DNA from: CAYNJF01 sp964351745
GTDB taxonomy: Bacteria; Pseudomonadota; Gammaproteobacteria; Berkiellales; Berkiellaceae
Length of the DNA: 21,042 bases
Direction: 5' to 3'
NCBI GenBank assembly: GCA_964351745.1
Contig: CAYGPI010000048.1
Location: forward strand, 1-21,042
Shown here: piece after piece, positions 4,245 to 11,431 of the stretch
How positions within the stretch are numbered: position 1 is the stretch's first letter
How the letters are laid out: each line of letters starts with the position of its first letter
Program-made: the position numbers and the translations under genes
The notes under the pieces: model-generated
The model's database searches: none
What the model was told of the DNA's origin: nothing
What the model saw: only the letters and a program-made list of their open reading frames with translations

Positions 4245-7208
4245 ATGTCAACAAGTCAAACTCTTTTACTGCAGGCGCAAAAAGATCTGAAGGCTAAAGC
4301 TTTTGCCGGAGCTCAAAGCAAAGCACACTCGGTGATAAAAGCTGAGCCCTTGAACAGTGCTGCTTGGCATATTTTAGGTTTAGTTTCGATAGAGGAGCAC
4401 AACTTTGAGGAAGCCATTGGTTACTTCCAAAAAGCAGTATCTACTGCACCCAAAGCTATTTATTACTTTAATCTAGGCATTGCCTTGCGCAGGGTTGACA
4501 GGTTCTTAGAGTCCATAGAGGCATACGAGGCGTGTGTTAAGTTAGATCCAAAAATGGTGAGGGCATGGGGTAATCTTGGTAATGCTTATCGTATTGATAA
4601 TCAAACTAGCAAAGCATTATATAGCTATCAAAAATGTTTAGAGTTAGAGCCTGAGAGTAGCATTACTCATTATAATATGGGTATTTTATACCATCTTTCA
4701 GATCAATATGATGATGCGATTAAATCTTATCGCCGAGCTATTAAATACAATCCAAATAATGCAAAGGCACACTGTAATTTAGGTACGGCTTATTCAAAAC
4801 TAAGACGCTTTGAAAAAAGCCTTCGATACTATGAGAAAGCATTAGAGATCGATGCCAATCTTTTTGATGCCTATAATAATTATGGCGGGACTCTTCTAGA
4901 GTTAGAGCGCTATAAGGAAGCAGAAAAGAAATTAAGACAAGCTTTAAAAATTAGACCGGCCTCTGCGGTGACATTACGTAACATAACTCTTTGCAAAACA
5001 TATGATTCACTTGAAGACAATGATGCTTTATATATTCAGAAATTATTAAAGAAACCCAACTTGAGCGACGCTGATAAAATACATCTATATTTTGGTTTGG
5101 GAAAAATTGCGAAAGATGCAAAGAACAATGATAAAGCTTTTCAATACTATAAAAGTGGTAATGATTTAAATTTTAAGCTATTCCCCTTTAATATCTTTAG
5201 TTTGCAAGATTACACGAGAAACATCATAAAAACGTTTAATGAAACGTTTATCCTAAACCATCAAAATAAAGCAAAATCTAAGGTGCAACCTCTCCTTATT
5301 ATTGGTCCTCCTCGCTCAGGTAAAAGTCTTCTAGAAAAAATATTGGTCACACACTCAGAGGTTGGCGGAGCTGGTGAGGTGGGGTTGTCGGGTTTTGCTT
5401 CAAAAAGTGGGCCTCGCAGCGACCAGGATCCTAAGCCTCAAGTCTTTCCTGATTGGGTAAGTCAGATTTCACAAGATGATATCAAGTCATTTGTAGATGG
5501 TTACGAAAACAAAATTCAGAGAGATACACCTTTTAGGCGGTATTTGATTGACACGATGCCAGGCAATGCTTACTACATAGGTCTATTCGCCATGCTTTTT
5601 CCTCAGGTAAAAATCATCATGATGGAAAGAGAGCCTTTAGATTTAAATTTGCGCATGTATTTTAAGTATTTCGTAAATAAACACTATTATGCCTATAATT
5701 TAAAAACGCTTGGGCAATATCATCGAATATTTGAGAGTATGATGAATCACTGGTCTGAGGTGTTACCAGATCAAACGCATAGGATTAGCTATGAAAGTTT
5801 AGTCAAGAATCCTAAAGAAGTTTTAGCTGGTGTTTGTGAGTTTCTTGATATAGATAACAGTGGTTGTCAAATTGAAGACACTTTACATCATAAAGAGATT
5901 GGGTTTCATAAAGAGTTTGAGTCCTATCTAGAGCCATTAAAAGAAGGTTTAAGTTTTAACCCTGGTACAGATGAAGTAAGAATTGCCCAGATATTAAAAG
6001 AAGCAACGGATATACATAAGCTTCAAAAATACGAAGAAGCTGCAAAACTTTATCGCTATGTTTTACAATTAGAGCCTGATAACCCTATACCTATCCATTT
6101 GCTCGGTGTGATTGCATTTGAGACGGGACGAGGAGAAAAGGCTATTGAGCTCATTGAGCATGCTTTGAAACTGAATCCTCATTATATACAGGCTCATCAA
6201 AATTTAGCTAACATTCTAAAGCAAAGAGGCCAAGAGAGAGAAGCTTTAGAGCATGAGCAAAAGGCTTATACTTTAAGTTTAAATTTGCACAGCAAACTCA
6301 ACAAGAAGCTTTCAGAAGAAGACCGTCAAGTTCTGCATGATGCTCTATTAAAGCGGATGTCGGTTATCAAGGAAGTTGATAAAAAAATTCTTTTTCAAGG
6401 TAAATCTCAATCAAGCTCAGAGACTATCATTTCTGAAAAGACTCCTGAAAATCACTTTAAGAATCTTTCATACGGTAGCTATCGAGCGTCAGGGACAAAA
6501 GAGCATCAGGTTTCACGCTTGAATTCGTGGCATTTTTTATATAAGCACCAAGCGTTAGTAGAGCAAATATTTAATCATCCAAAAGACGAGGTTCGAATTT
6601 TGGATATAGGCTGTGCGAGTGGTTATTTCAGGCGAATTATTGAGGGTAATGTTTCTCCCACAGATACCAAAAAGCTATTTTATTGGGGTGTAGACGCGTC
6701 TGTTCATTTGTTGGAGAGAGCGACTTATCAGGAGACTCATATTGAGTCCGGCGCTGCAGGTCAGTATATGCCATCGGCTTATTTGATTCATGATGTTAAA
6801 TCAGGATTGCCGTTTAAGGATAATTTCTTTGATATGGTTGTCAATTTCGAGATGATTGAGTATTTACCTTTTCCTTTGGCGGTTCAATTAGTGCATGAAA
6901 TGTATCGAGTTTTAAGTGCGCAGGGCATGTTATATTTATCAACAACCATCTCTAATAGGGACAGGCAAGATTTGTCTCATAATCAATTGACTGATTTGTT
7001 CTCTAAAAAGGGATTTGAAATACGACATGAATATTCGGGACAGTCTGATTTGAAATCAGTGATGAAGGCTGTTCCTGAAAAATTTAAGCCATTGGTTGAT
7101 CAATTAGCAGCATATCATCCACCTGGAATGGTTTCGGCCATGTTGGCTCCATTATATTCAGAGGTGGCGAATCAAAAAGTCTATTATTTATATAAACCAG
7201 CCGATTAG
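4245..7208 (+). CDS. TPR / sulfotransferase / TPR / SAM-methyltransferase fusion protein
   Basis: A 987-aa, apparently cytoplasmic multidomain protein. Residues 5-250 hold about seven tetratricopeptide repeats (for example AWGNLGNAYRI near 107-117, AHCNLGTAYSK near 175-185). Residues about 348-545 are a sulfotransferase of the TPR-linked type: GPPRSGKSLLEKIL (354-367) is the 5'-phosphosulfate loop, GGAGEVG (374-380) follows, and IIMMEREPLDLNLRMYF (457-473) is the 3'-phosphate region. In most relatives the loop reads PRSGTT; here it is GKS. Residues about 580-680 form a second TPR block. Residues about 735-930 are a class I methyltransferase with motif I ILDIGCASGYF (785-795) and an acidic motif II (WGVDAS, 814-819). 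Expected chemistry is PAPS-dependent sulfation plus SAM-dependent methylation, possibly of a glycan or protein; substrates are unknown. The GGGGGAT ribosome site supports the start. Confidence 0.85.
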   Translation: MSTSQTLLLQAQKDLKAKAFAGAQSKAHSVIKAEPLNSAAWHILGLVSIEEHNFEEAIGYFQKAVSTAPKAIYYFNLGIALRRVDRFLESIEAYEACVKLDPKMVRAWGNLGNAYRIDNQTSKALYSYQKCLELEPESSITHYNMGILYHLSDQYDDAIKSYRRAIKYNPNNAKAHCNLGTAYSKLRRFEKSLRYYEKALEIDANLFDAYNNYGGTLLELERYKEAEKKLRQALKIRPASAVTLRNITLCKTYDSLEDNDALYIQKLLKKPNLSDADKIHLYFGLGKIAKDAKNNDKAFQYYKSGNDLNFKLFPFNIFSLQDYTRNIIKTFNETFILNHQNKAKSKVQPLLIIGPPRSGKSLLEKILVTHSEVGGAGEVGLSGFASKSGPRSDQDPKPQVFPDWVSQISQDDIKSFVDGYENKIQRDTPFRRYLIDTMPGNAYYIGLFAMLFPQVKIIMMEREPLDLNLRMYFKYFVNKHYYAYNLKTLGQYHRIFESMMNHWSEVLPDQTHRISYESLVKNPKEVLAGVCEFLDIDNSGCQIEDTLHHKEIGFHKEFESYLEPLKEGLSFNPGTDEVRIAQILKEATDIHKLQKYEEAAKLYRYVLQLEPDNPIPIHLLGVIAFETGRGEKAIELIEHALKLNPHYIQAHQNLANILKQRGQEREALEHEQKAYTLSLNLHSKLNKKLSEEDRQVLHDALLKRMSVIKEVDKKILFQGKSQSSSETIISEKTPENHFKNLSYGSYRASGTKEHQVSRLNSWHFLYKHQALVEQIFNHPKDEVRILDIGCASGYFRRIIEGNVSPTDTKKLFYWGVDASVHLLERATYQETHIESGAAGQYMPSAYLIHDVKSGLPFKDNFFDMVVNFEMIEYLPFPLAVQLVHEMYRVLSAQGMLYLSTTISNRDRQDLSHNQLTDLFSKKGFEIRHEYSGQSDLKSVMKAVPEKFKPLVDQLAAYHPPGMVSAMLAPLYSEVANQKVYYLYKPAD

Positions 7209-7252
7209 CAAAAAAGCTAAGTAAGTGTAGCGTTCATATTTAAATCTATTGG

Positions 7253-8242
7253 TTAAGCAACTTTATAGAGGTACTGCTTTCTTGCGGTCCTGATCCCTTT
7301 AGGACCTCGCTTAAACTCACCAAAATTTTTCATCAGATCCTCTCTACCTATAACATAGGCATACAGAGAGTCAAGGTTCTTTACTGAGGTCAGCCAGCCA
7401 TCTGTTTTGACATCCAATCGATCTAGAATAGGCGCTATTATAGGGTTGATGATTCCAGGTTTATTAGGAGCAAGCATTCTTCCTGTTTCATCAACGAGGC
7501 AAAAATAATCTTCAAGATTGAAATGAATGAGAGGGTTATTTTTATTATGACTTCCTTCTGATTCAAAATGCATTAACTCTAAGGGTTGAGGCGTAGATTT
7601 TTTGATATGATTTGGATAGCTTTTTAATCGCTCTTGGATTGATGTAAAATCAGATTCTTCAGGTGTTTTTGATATCCCCGCTCTGATAGGGTTTAGATCA
7701 ACATAGACCATCGCACGCAGCACAGCCCCTTCATCTAATAATGCTTGTGATTTGAATCTGCTTTCCCAAAAATGTCCTTTACAATCATCTTCTATGTTAG
7801 AAAATCTAGCGATAGGTTGGTTAATTGATTTCATGAACCAACTAATATCAAACAGCCGACTTCTCCATTCTTCGATTGTTTCAGCTACGATAGGACTCTC
7901 GGGAGTCAGCTTCATTGTTAGTTCTAATTCCTTGGCTTTTGATGGAAACAATTGGGAAGCTCGTTTGATCACTTCATTGTTGGTCCACCGTTCGGCCTTA
8001 TTCTGATCGACATGTAGTACAATATGATAGTGATTGCTCATAATGGCATAGGCAGCAATCCTAATGGAGAATATATGAGACAGAAATTTAATTCGATCTA
8101 CAAGCCATTGTTTCCGGTGAGAGTAGTCTTTGCCTGTTTCTTTATCTTGACCACAAAGAAATGTTCTTCTGACGCAACGTGAAACAACATGATAGTAAGG
8201 TGTTGCCGATAAGTTTATCTTTTTGGAGCGTGCAATCGTCAC
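7253..8242 (-). CDS. REP-associated tyrosine transposase (RAYT, Y1/IS200-like)
   Basis: A 329-aa transposase-family protein. The HUH motif is in MSNHYHIVLHV (H71, H73). KGHFWESRFKSQALLDE (155-171) and YVDLNPIRAG (180-189) are hallmarks of RAYTs; the Tyr in the last block is the likely nucleophile of the Y1 class. The N-terminus (SATPYYHVVSRCVRR) is also typical. The C-terminal 100 residues are longer than in the E. coli protein and resemble other long gammaproteobacterial members. Start is GTG with a GAGG ribosome site that is folded into a possible hairpin (8247-8277). No terminal inverted repeats or target duplication were seen around it, as expected for this domesticated, single-copy group. 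TGTCC repeats at 747-848 may be its substrates (inference). Confidence 0.88.
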   Translation of the reverse strand: MTIARSKKINLSATPYYHVVSRCVRRTFLCGQDKETGKDYSHRKQWLVDRIKFLSHIFSIRIAAYAIMSNHYHIVLHVDQNKAERWTNNEVIKRASQLFPSKAKELELTMKLTPESPIVAETIEEWRSRLFDISWFMKSINQPIARFSNIEDDCKGHFWESRFKSQALLDEGAVLRAMVYVDLNPIRAGISKTPEESDFTSIQERLKSYPNHIKKSTPQPLELMHFESEGSHNKNNPLIHFNLEDYFCLVDETGRMLAPNKPGIINPIIAPILDRLDVKTDGWLTSVKNLDSLYAYVIGREDLMKNFGEFKRGPKGIRTARKQYLYKVA

Positions 8243-8246
8243 AATA

Positions 8247-8277
8247 AGCCTCTGTATTTTATGATACGAGGGAGGCT
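8247..8277 (-). promoter_or_regulatory. Hairpin covering the transposase ribosome site
   Basis: On the minus strand AGCCTC (8277-8272) pairs perfectly with GAGGCT (8252-8247), and inside it GTAT (8267-8264) pairs with ATAC (8257-8254). The 3' arm contains the GAGG that would be the Shine-Dalgarno of the GTG start at 8242. Leader hairpins that hide the ribosome site are known for IS200-family transposases; here it is a prediction from sequence. Confidence 0.45.
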
Positions 8278-8307
8278 ATCTCTAAGAAAATAGTGTGTCA
8301 AACAAGT

Positions 8308-9480
8308 TTAAGCGTTTGTGCCTGTCCCGTCATTACTATTTAGATAAAGTGTTAAATGTTGGACTAGTCGATCTATGTCTGAATATTGATGTGAACTATT
8401 TAAGCAAATTCGAAGTAATGATTGAGGGACCGTTGGGGGACGAATAAAAGATAAATAAATATCGTCTTCATATAGCGACTGGTAACATTTTTTTGCATCA
8501 AGAACAGATTTGAAAAGCAAACCAACGATGTGGCTCTTAGAAAAGGTGCAATGGATGTTGTTTTTTTGCAGGAGATGATGAAGGTACCTAGAGATCAACT
8601 GTAGATGAGAGCGCTGTTCATCTAAAGTGCTTAGTAGAGAAAGTGCCGCTGCTTGCGCACCAAGCACAGAAGGAGGTAAAGCCGTTGAATAAATAAACCC
8701 CTGGCATGTGTTAATTAAATATGTACGAAGCTCTTTGGAGCAAGCTATATATCCGCCAAACCCACCTAAAGCTTTCCCAAAGTTGCCCATATGCAAATCA
8801 ACATCAGGTAAATGAGCGCTGAAACCACCGCCATATTTGCCATAGGCGCCAAAGGCATGTGCTTCATCAACATAAAGAAAAGCTTTATGTCTTTTAGATA
8901 TTTCAGAAATTCCTTTTAAATCAGTTATAGTTCCTTGCATGCCATATAAGGATTCAACAATAATAAATCTAGGTTGTACAGAGCCAGCATAATCCTCTAG
9001 TCGGCGCTCAAGATGCTCTAAGTCTTGATGATGAAATCTTATCTGCTTAGCACCCGCTTGCTTAATGCCTTCGTGAATACTTGCGTGAACTAATTTGTCA
9101 GTAAAAACTAGTGGTGAGTTTTTTAAGACTAAAGGGTTAAGCAAAGCAGCTATAACACTACTATTGGCTGCAAAGCCACTGGAAAAAAGTAAAGAAGTGT
9201 CTGTCCCTTTTAGTTGAGCCAGCTTTTGCTCTATTTCGTGAAAAAGCTCTTGAGATCGATAGAGCAACCTAGAGGCAGAAGCACTTGTACCATACTTTTT
9301 TGTGTATTCAATGGCTTGTTGAGTCACCTCAGGATGATGACTTAAATTCAAACAGTCATTGTTTGTAAAATCTAAACAAGTTGCTTTGGAGTTTGCTTTT
9401 GAAGTGCTCGTATGCCTCAAACAGTTCGATTCTTCCCTTGTATTCAAAAATCTTTGGTAAGCTTGAAAAGGATTATCCAT
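8308..9480 (-). CDS. bioF: 8-amino-7-oxononanoate synthase (KAPA synthase), biotin biosynthesis
   Basis: PLP-dependent alpha-oxoamine synthase that condenses pimeloyl-ACP with L-alanine in biotin synthesis. With the start at 9480 it has 390 residues, close to E. coli BioF (384), and the Schiff-base Lys falls at K236 (GNFGKALGGFGG). Other landmarks are FTNNDCLNLSHHP, FSSGFAAN, DKLVHASIHEG, VDEAHAFGAYGKYGGG and the C-terminal IRPPTVPQSLLRICL, which matches BioF better than CqsA or KBL. An upstream in-frame ATG at 9522 would add 14 residues lying wholly inside the previous gene. I prefer 9480, whose ATG overlaps the hydrolase stop by 8 bp and fits family length. The upstream AGAGG is about 12 nt away, so translation probably depends on coupling. 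No other bio gene is nearby. Confidence 0.85.
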   Translation of the reverse strand: MDNPFQAYQRFLNTREESNCLRHTSTSKANSKATCLDFTNNDCLNLSHHPEVTQQAIEYTKKYGTSASASRLLYRSQELFHEIEQKLAQLKGTDTSLLFSSGFAANSSVIAALLNPLVLKNSPLVFTDKLVHASIHEGIKQAGAKQIRFHHQDLEHLERRLEDYAGSVQPRFIIVESLYGMQGTITDLKGISEISKRHKAFLYVDEAHAFGAYGKYGGGFSAHLPDVDLHMGNFGKALGGFGGYIACSKELRTYLINTCQGFIYSTALPPSVLGAQAAALSLLSTLDEQRSHLQLISRYLHHLLQKNNIHCTFSKSHIVGLLFKSVLDAKKCYQSLYEDDIYLSFIRPPTVPQSLLRICLNSSHQYSDIDRLVQHLTLYLNSNDGTGTNA

Positions 9481-10297
9481 GCTGACAAGGAGCCTCTTTA
9501 AGAATTGCGGGCCATGCATCAACCCATCCTTGATGATGACTAAAGTTTGGCATGACTTGATGTTTCACGCAGTGGTTAGCTGTTAATCTAACAAAGCTTT
9601 GAGCTATTCTAGGAGGTACAACTTTGTCCTTAGCGCCAGATAAGTGAAATTGGCTTACTGTCAGCGTTTTTGCAAAATCTAAAGGATCTAAGGATCCAAC
9701 TTGCTCAGTGGCCCTGTGGAGCATTTCCATTTGTTTTAAGTTTAGATCACCAGCTATAGTTGTTACTGAGCTAACATCCTTTCGTTGAGCCGCAACCAGA
9801 ACACTTAAACCGCCGCCACCGGAAAATCCGACTAGGTGAACTTTATTTGCCTGTCCCTTTCTTTTGTAAAAATCAATAGCATCATTAGTTGAGCTTATCA
9901 CCTCTTTTGAGAATCGATGCGTTGACCAGTATTTGAAGTGACAACGCTTATCAATGTCATGAGAAGTGTATTGGCATGGCCTAGCAATGTAGACAATATT
10001 TGGACGATCATCTCGAATGGCTAACTCTAAACTAAGTGGTTGGTGAGGTGTTGGATCACTAGAGAGCTGATATTTAGAAGCCATACTATGGCCGTCACCC
10101 TCTAAATAAATAACTAAAGGCTCGCCAAGCTTTGTGATTTTTTCAAAAGCTGTTAGTTTAAAAAATGTAGTGTTTGATATGGCTCGAGTAAATCCAGTTA
10201 ACAAGGCATGATCTATGACGACAAAGCTTTGCCTAGTACTGGTACAGCCACTTAGAATAACTAATAAAATGTAAAATATAGCGCGATGCAAAATCAT
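9473..10297 (-). CDS. Putative lipoprotein alpha/beta-hydrolase
   Basis: A 274-aa protein with a lipoprotein signal peptide: MILHRAIFYILLVILSGC, lipobox LSGC with the acylated Cys at 18. The mature part is an alpha/beta-hydrolase with nucleophile motif GFSGGGG (Ser159), a candidate acid at D224 (GAKDKVVPP) and His254 or His255 (NFSHHQGW). Residues 60-70 (PLVIYLEGDGH) would supply the oxyanion region. It likely works as an esterase-type enzyme on the periplasmic face of a membrane; the substrate is unknown. It overlaps the bioF start and is co-transcribed with it. That invites comparison with BioH-type pimeloyl esterases, but the export signal argues against a cytoplasmic biotin role. A TATAAT at 10305-10310 is so close to the ATG that the message would be nearly leaderless. 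Confidence 0.75.
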   Translation of the reverse strand: MILHRAIFYILLVILSGCTSTRQSFVVIDHALLTGFTRAISNTTFFKLTAFEKITKLGEPLVIYLEGDGHSMASKYQLSSDPTPHQPLSLELAIRDDRPNIVYIARPCQYTSHDIDKRCHFKYWSTHRFSKEVISSTNDAIDFYKRKGQANKVHLVGFSGGGGLSVLVAAQRKDVSSVTTIAGDLNLKQMEMLHRATEQVGSLDPLDFAKTLTVSQFHLSGAKDKVVPPRIAQSFVRLTANHCVKHQVMPNFSHHQGWVDAWPAILKEAPCQHG

Positions 10298-10304
10298 AAA
10301 AAAG

Positions 10305-10310
10305 ATTATA
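10305..10310 (-). promoter_or_regulatory. -10 element of the hydrolase-bioF operon
   Basis: A perfect TATAAT on the minus strand ends only 7 bp before the ATG at 10297, so transcription would begin at or just before the start codon. No Shine-Dalgarno is visible (the leader is a T-run). The -35 is poor. Either a leaderless message or a weaker promoter further upstream is implied. Confidence 0.4.
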
Positions 10311-10355
10311 GCATTTTGATTGCATGATATGCGTGTATGTTATCCATCTTTTCAT

Positions 10356-10361
10356 TATAAT
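10356..10361 (+). promoter_or_regulatory. -10 element of the autotransporter operon
   Basis: A perfect TATAAT lies 65 bp upstream of the ATG at 10427. The -35 hexamer is weak. The downstream leader contains the ribosome site CAGGGAG. It is arranged back-to-back with the hydrolase promoter in a 129-bp divergent region. Confidence 0.4.
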
Positions 10362-10426
10362 ACTCAAGATACATTTGTTATCTAAAAGTTTCTTTTCTTA
10401 CTTAGTGGCAGGGAGCCGTATTTGTA

Positions 10427-11422
10427 ATGTTTATAACTGTTCAGGCGTTAAAGCGTAGCTTGATAGCATTGTTTGCTCTTTCGAGTGCCAGCTCATTACA
10501 AGCAGAAATATATAGCAGTCCAGATCTTAAAAATGGCAAGACTTATTTAGCTGGTGAGATAGATCCAGCGGAGGCGCAAGGCGCCTGGGTCATGACTTAT
10601 GCCAATTTTGCACATCAAGATGCTCAAGATCTCACTGCTGGGTACCGCTCTAAGACGTATGGGGGGGGATTTGGTGTTGATGTTCGACCAATCGACCCAC
10701 TATTACTTGGTATAGGGCTCAGATTTGACTACACCGATCTAGATTCTCTTAACTATGTCGGAACGAATTTAAATTTCACAGGTACTCATCTCATGGCCTA
10801 CGGTCGCTATGATGTGAATGATCGATGGTTTATTAATGCGCTCGTTGGTTACAGTTTTAACGAATACAACTCTCAGAGAAATGTTTTAACTTTCCCTGTA
10901 CCTGGTGCTTCTGCAACGATTGTTGAGGTTAATGGTGACCTTGATGGTCGCCAATTGACTGCAGAAATTGATTCTGGCTACCAATTTTCTTATGACAAGT
11001 GGCAATTTATGCCGGTAGCAAGCGTTACTTTTAACCATTTAGCTCTAGAAGATTATAATGAGTTCGGTCTATTGGGTACGAATCGACAGTTTTCAAAAAG
11101 GGATTTCGATTCTCTTAAGATGGCTTTAGATTTAGTGTTGGCATACCAGTTAGAGTTTCCACTCGCGCAACTCATGCCGTATTTACATTTTAAATCGATT
11201 TATGACACAGAGACTGATTTAGAGTTTACAACTGATGTCTTTGGAGGAGGAACAGCTTTTTCTTCTTTTGGAGCAAGACCGCCACATACAAGTTTTCAAA
11301 CTGGTGCAGGGTTTACTCTTTTTGGTCAGGGTAGCGTGCAAGTGAGTATGCGCTACGATTTTACCTATAAACATCATTATCGTGATCACGGTGGTGTTAT
11401 CTATATCCGGCACGAATGGTAA
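10427..11422 (+). CDS. Autotransporter-type outer membrane beta-barrel protein without passenger
   Basis: A 331-aa protein with a Sec signal peptide (residues 1-27, cleavage after SSLQA) followed by only about 25 residues before a beta-barrel of the autotransporter type. Barrel strands are evident in GGGFGVDVRPIDPLLLGIGLRFDY, THLMAYGRYDVNDRWFINALVGYSF-type alternation and the terminal strand SVQVSMRYDFTYKHH to IYIRHEW, ending in the Trp expected by the BAM machinery. There is no room for a passenger. It is the first gene of a two-gene operon; the next start is 9 nt after its stop. It may be a stand-alone barrel or a partner for the downstream autotransporter; function is not established. The ribosome site GGGAG is about 11 nt upstream of the ATG, slightly far. 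Confidence 0.8.
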   Translation: MFITVQALKRSLIALFALSSASSLQAEIYSSPDLKNGKTYLAGEIDPAEAQGAWVMTYANFAHQDAQDLTAGYRSKTYGGGFGVDVRPIDPLLLGIGLRFDYTDLDSLNYVGTNLNFTGTHLMAYGRYDVNDRWFINALVGYSFNEYNSQRNVLTFPVPGASATIVEVNGDLDGRQLTAEIDSGYQFSYDKWQFMPVASVTFNHLALEDYNEFGLLGTNRQFSKRDFDSLKMALDLVLAYQLEFPLAQLMPYLHFKSIYDTETDLEFTTDVFGGGTAFSSFGARPPHTSFQTGAGFTLFGQGSVQVSMRYDFTYKHHYRDHGGVIYIRHEW

Positions 11423-11431
11423 GGAATACCC

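Noticed and set aside
7204..7220. Terminator TTAGC-AAAAAA-GCTAA after the fusion gene
   Set aside because: The stem is only about five pairs with no T-run, so it is too weak to call.
7752..8006. Plus-strand frame opposite the transposase
   Set aside because: It lies entirely inside a well-supported gene on the other strand and shows no domain or start signal.
7253..8242. Complete insertion sequence around the transposase
   Set aside because: No terminal inverted repeats, target duplication or second gene were seen. RAYT proteins are normally single-copy and not bounded by such ends.
8308..9522. BioF start at the upstream ATG 9522, and identity as CqsA/LqsA autoinducer synthase
   Set aside because: The extra 14 residues lie wholly inside the hydrolase gene and have no family counterpart. 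The C-terminal IRPPTVP block and the length fit BioF better.
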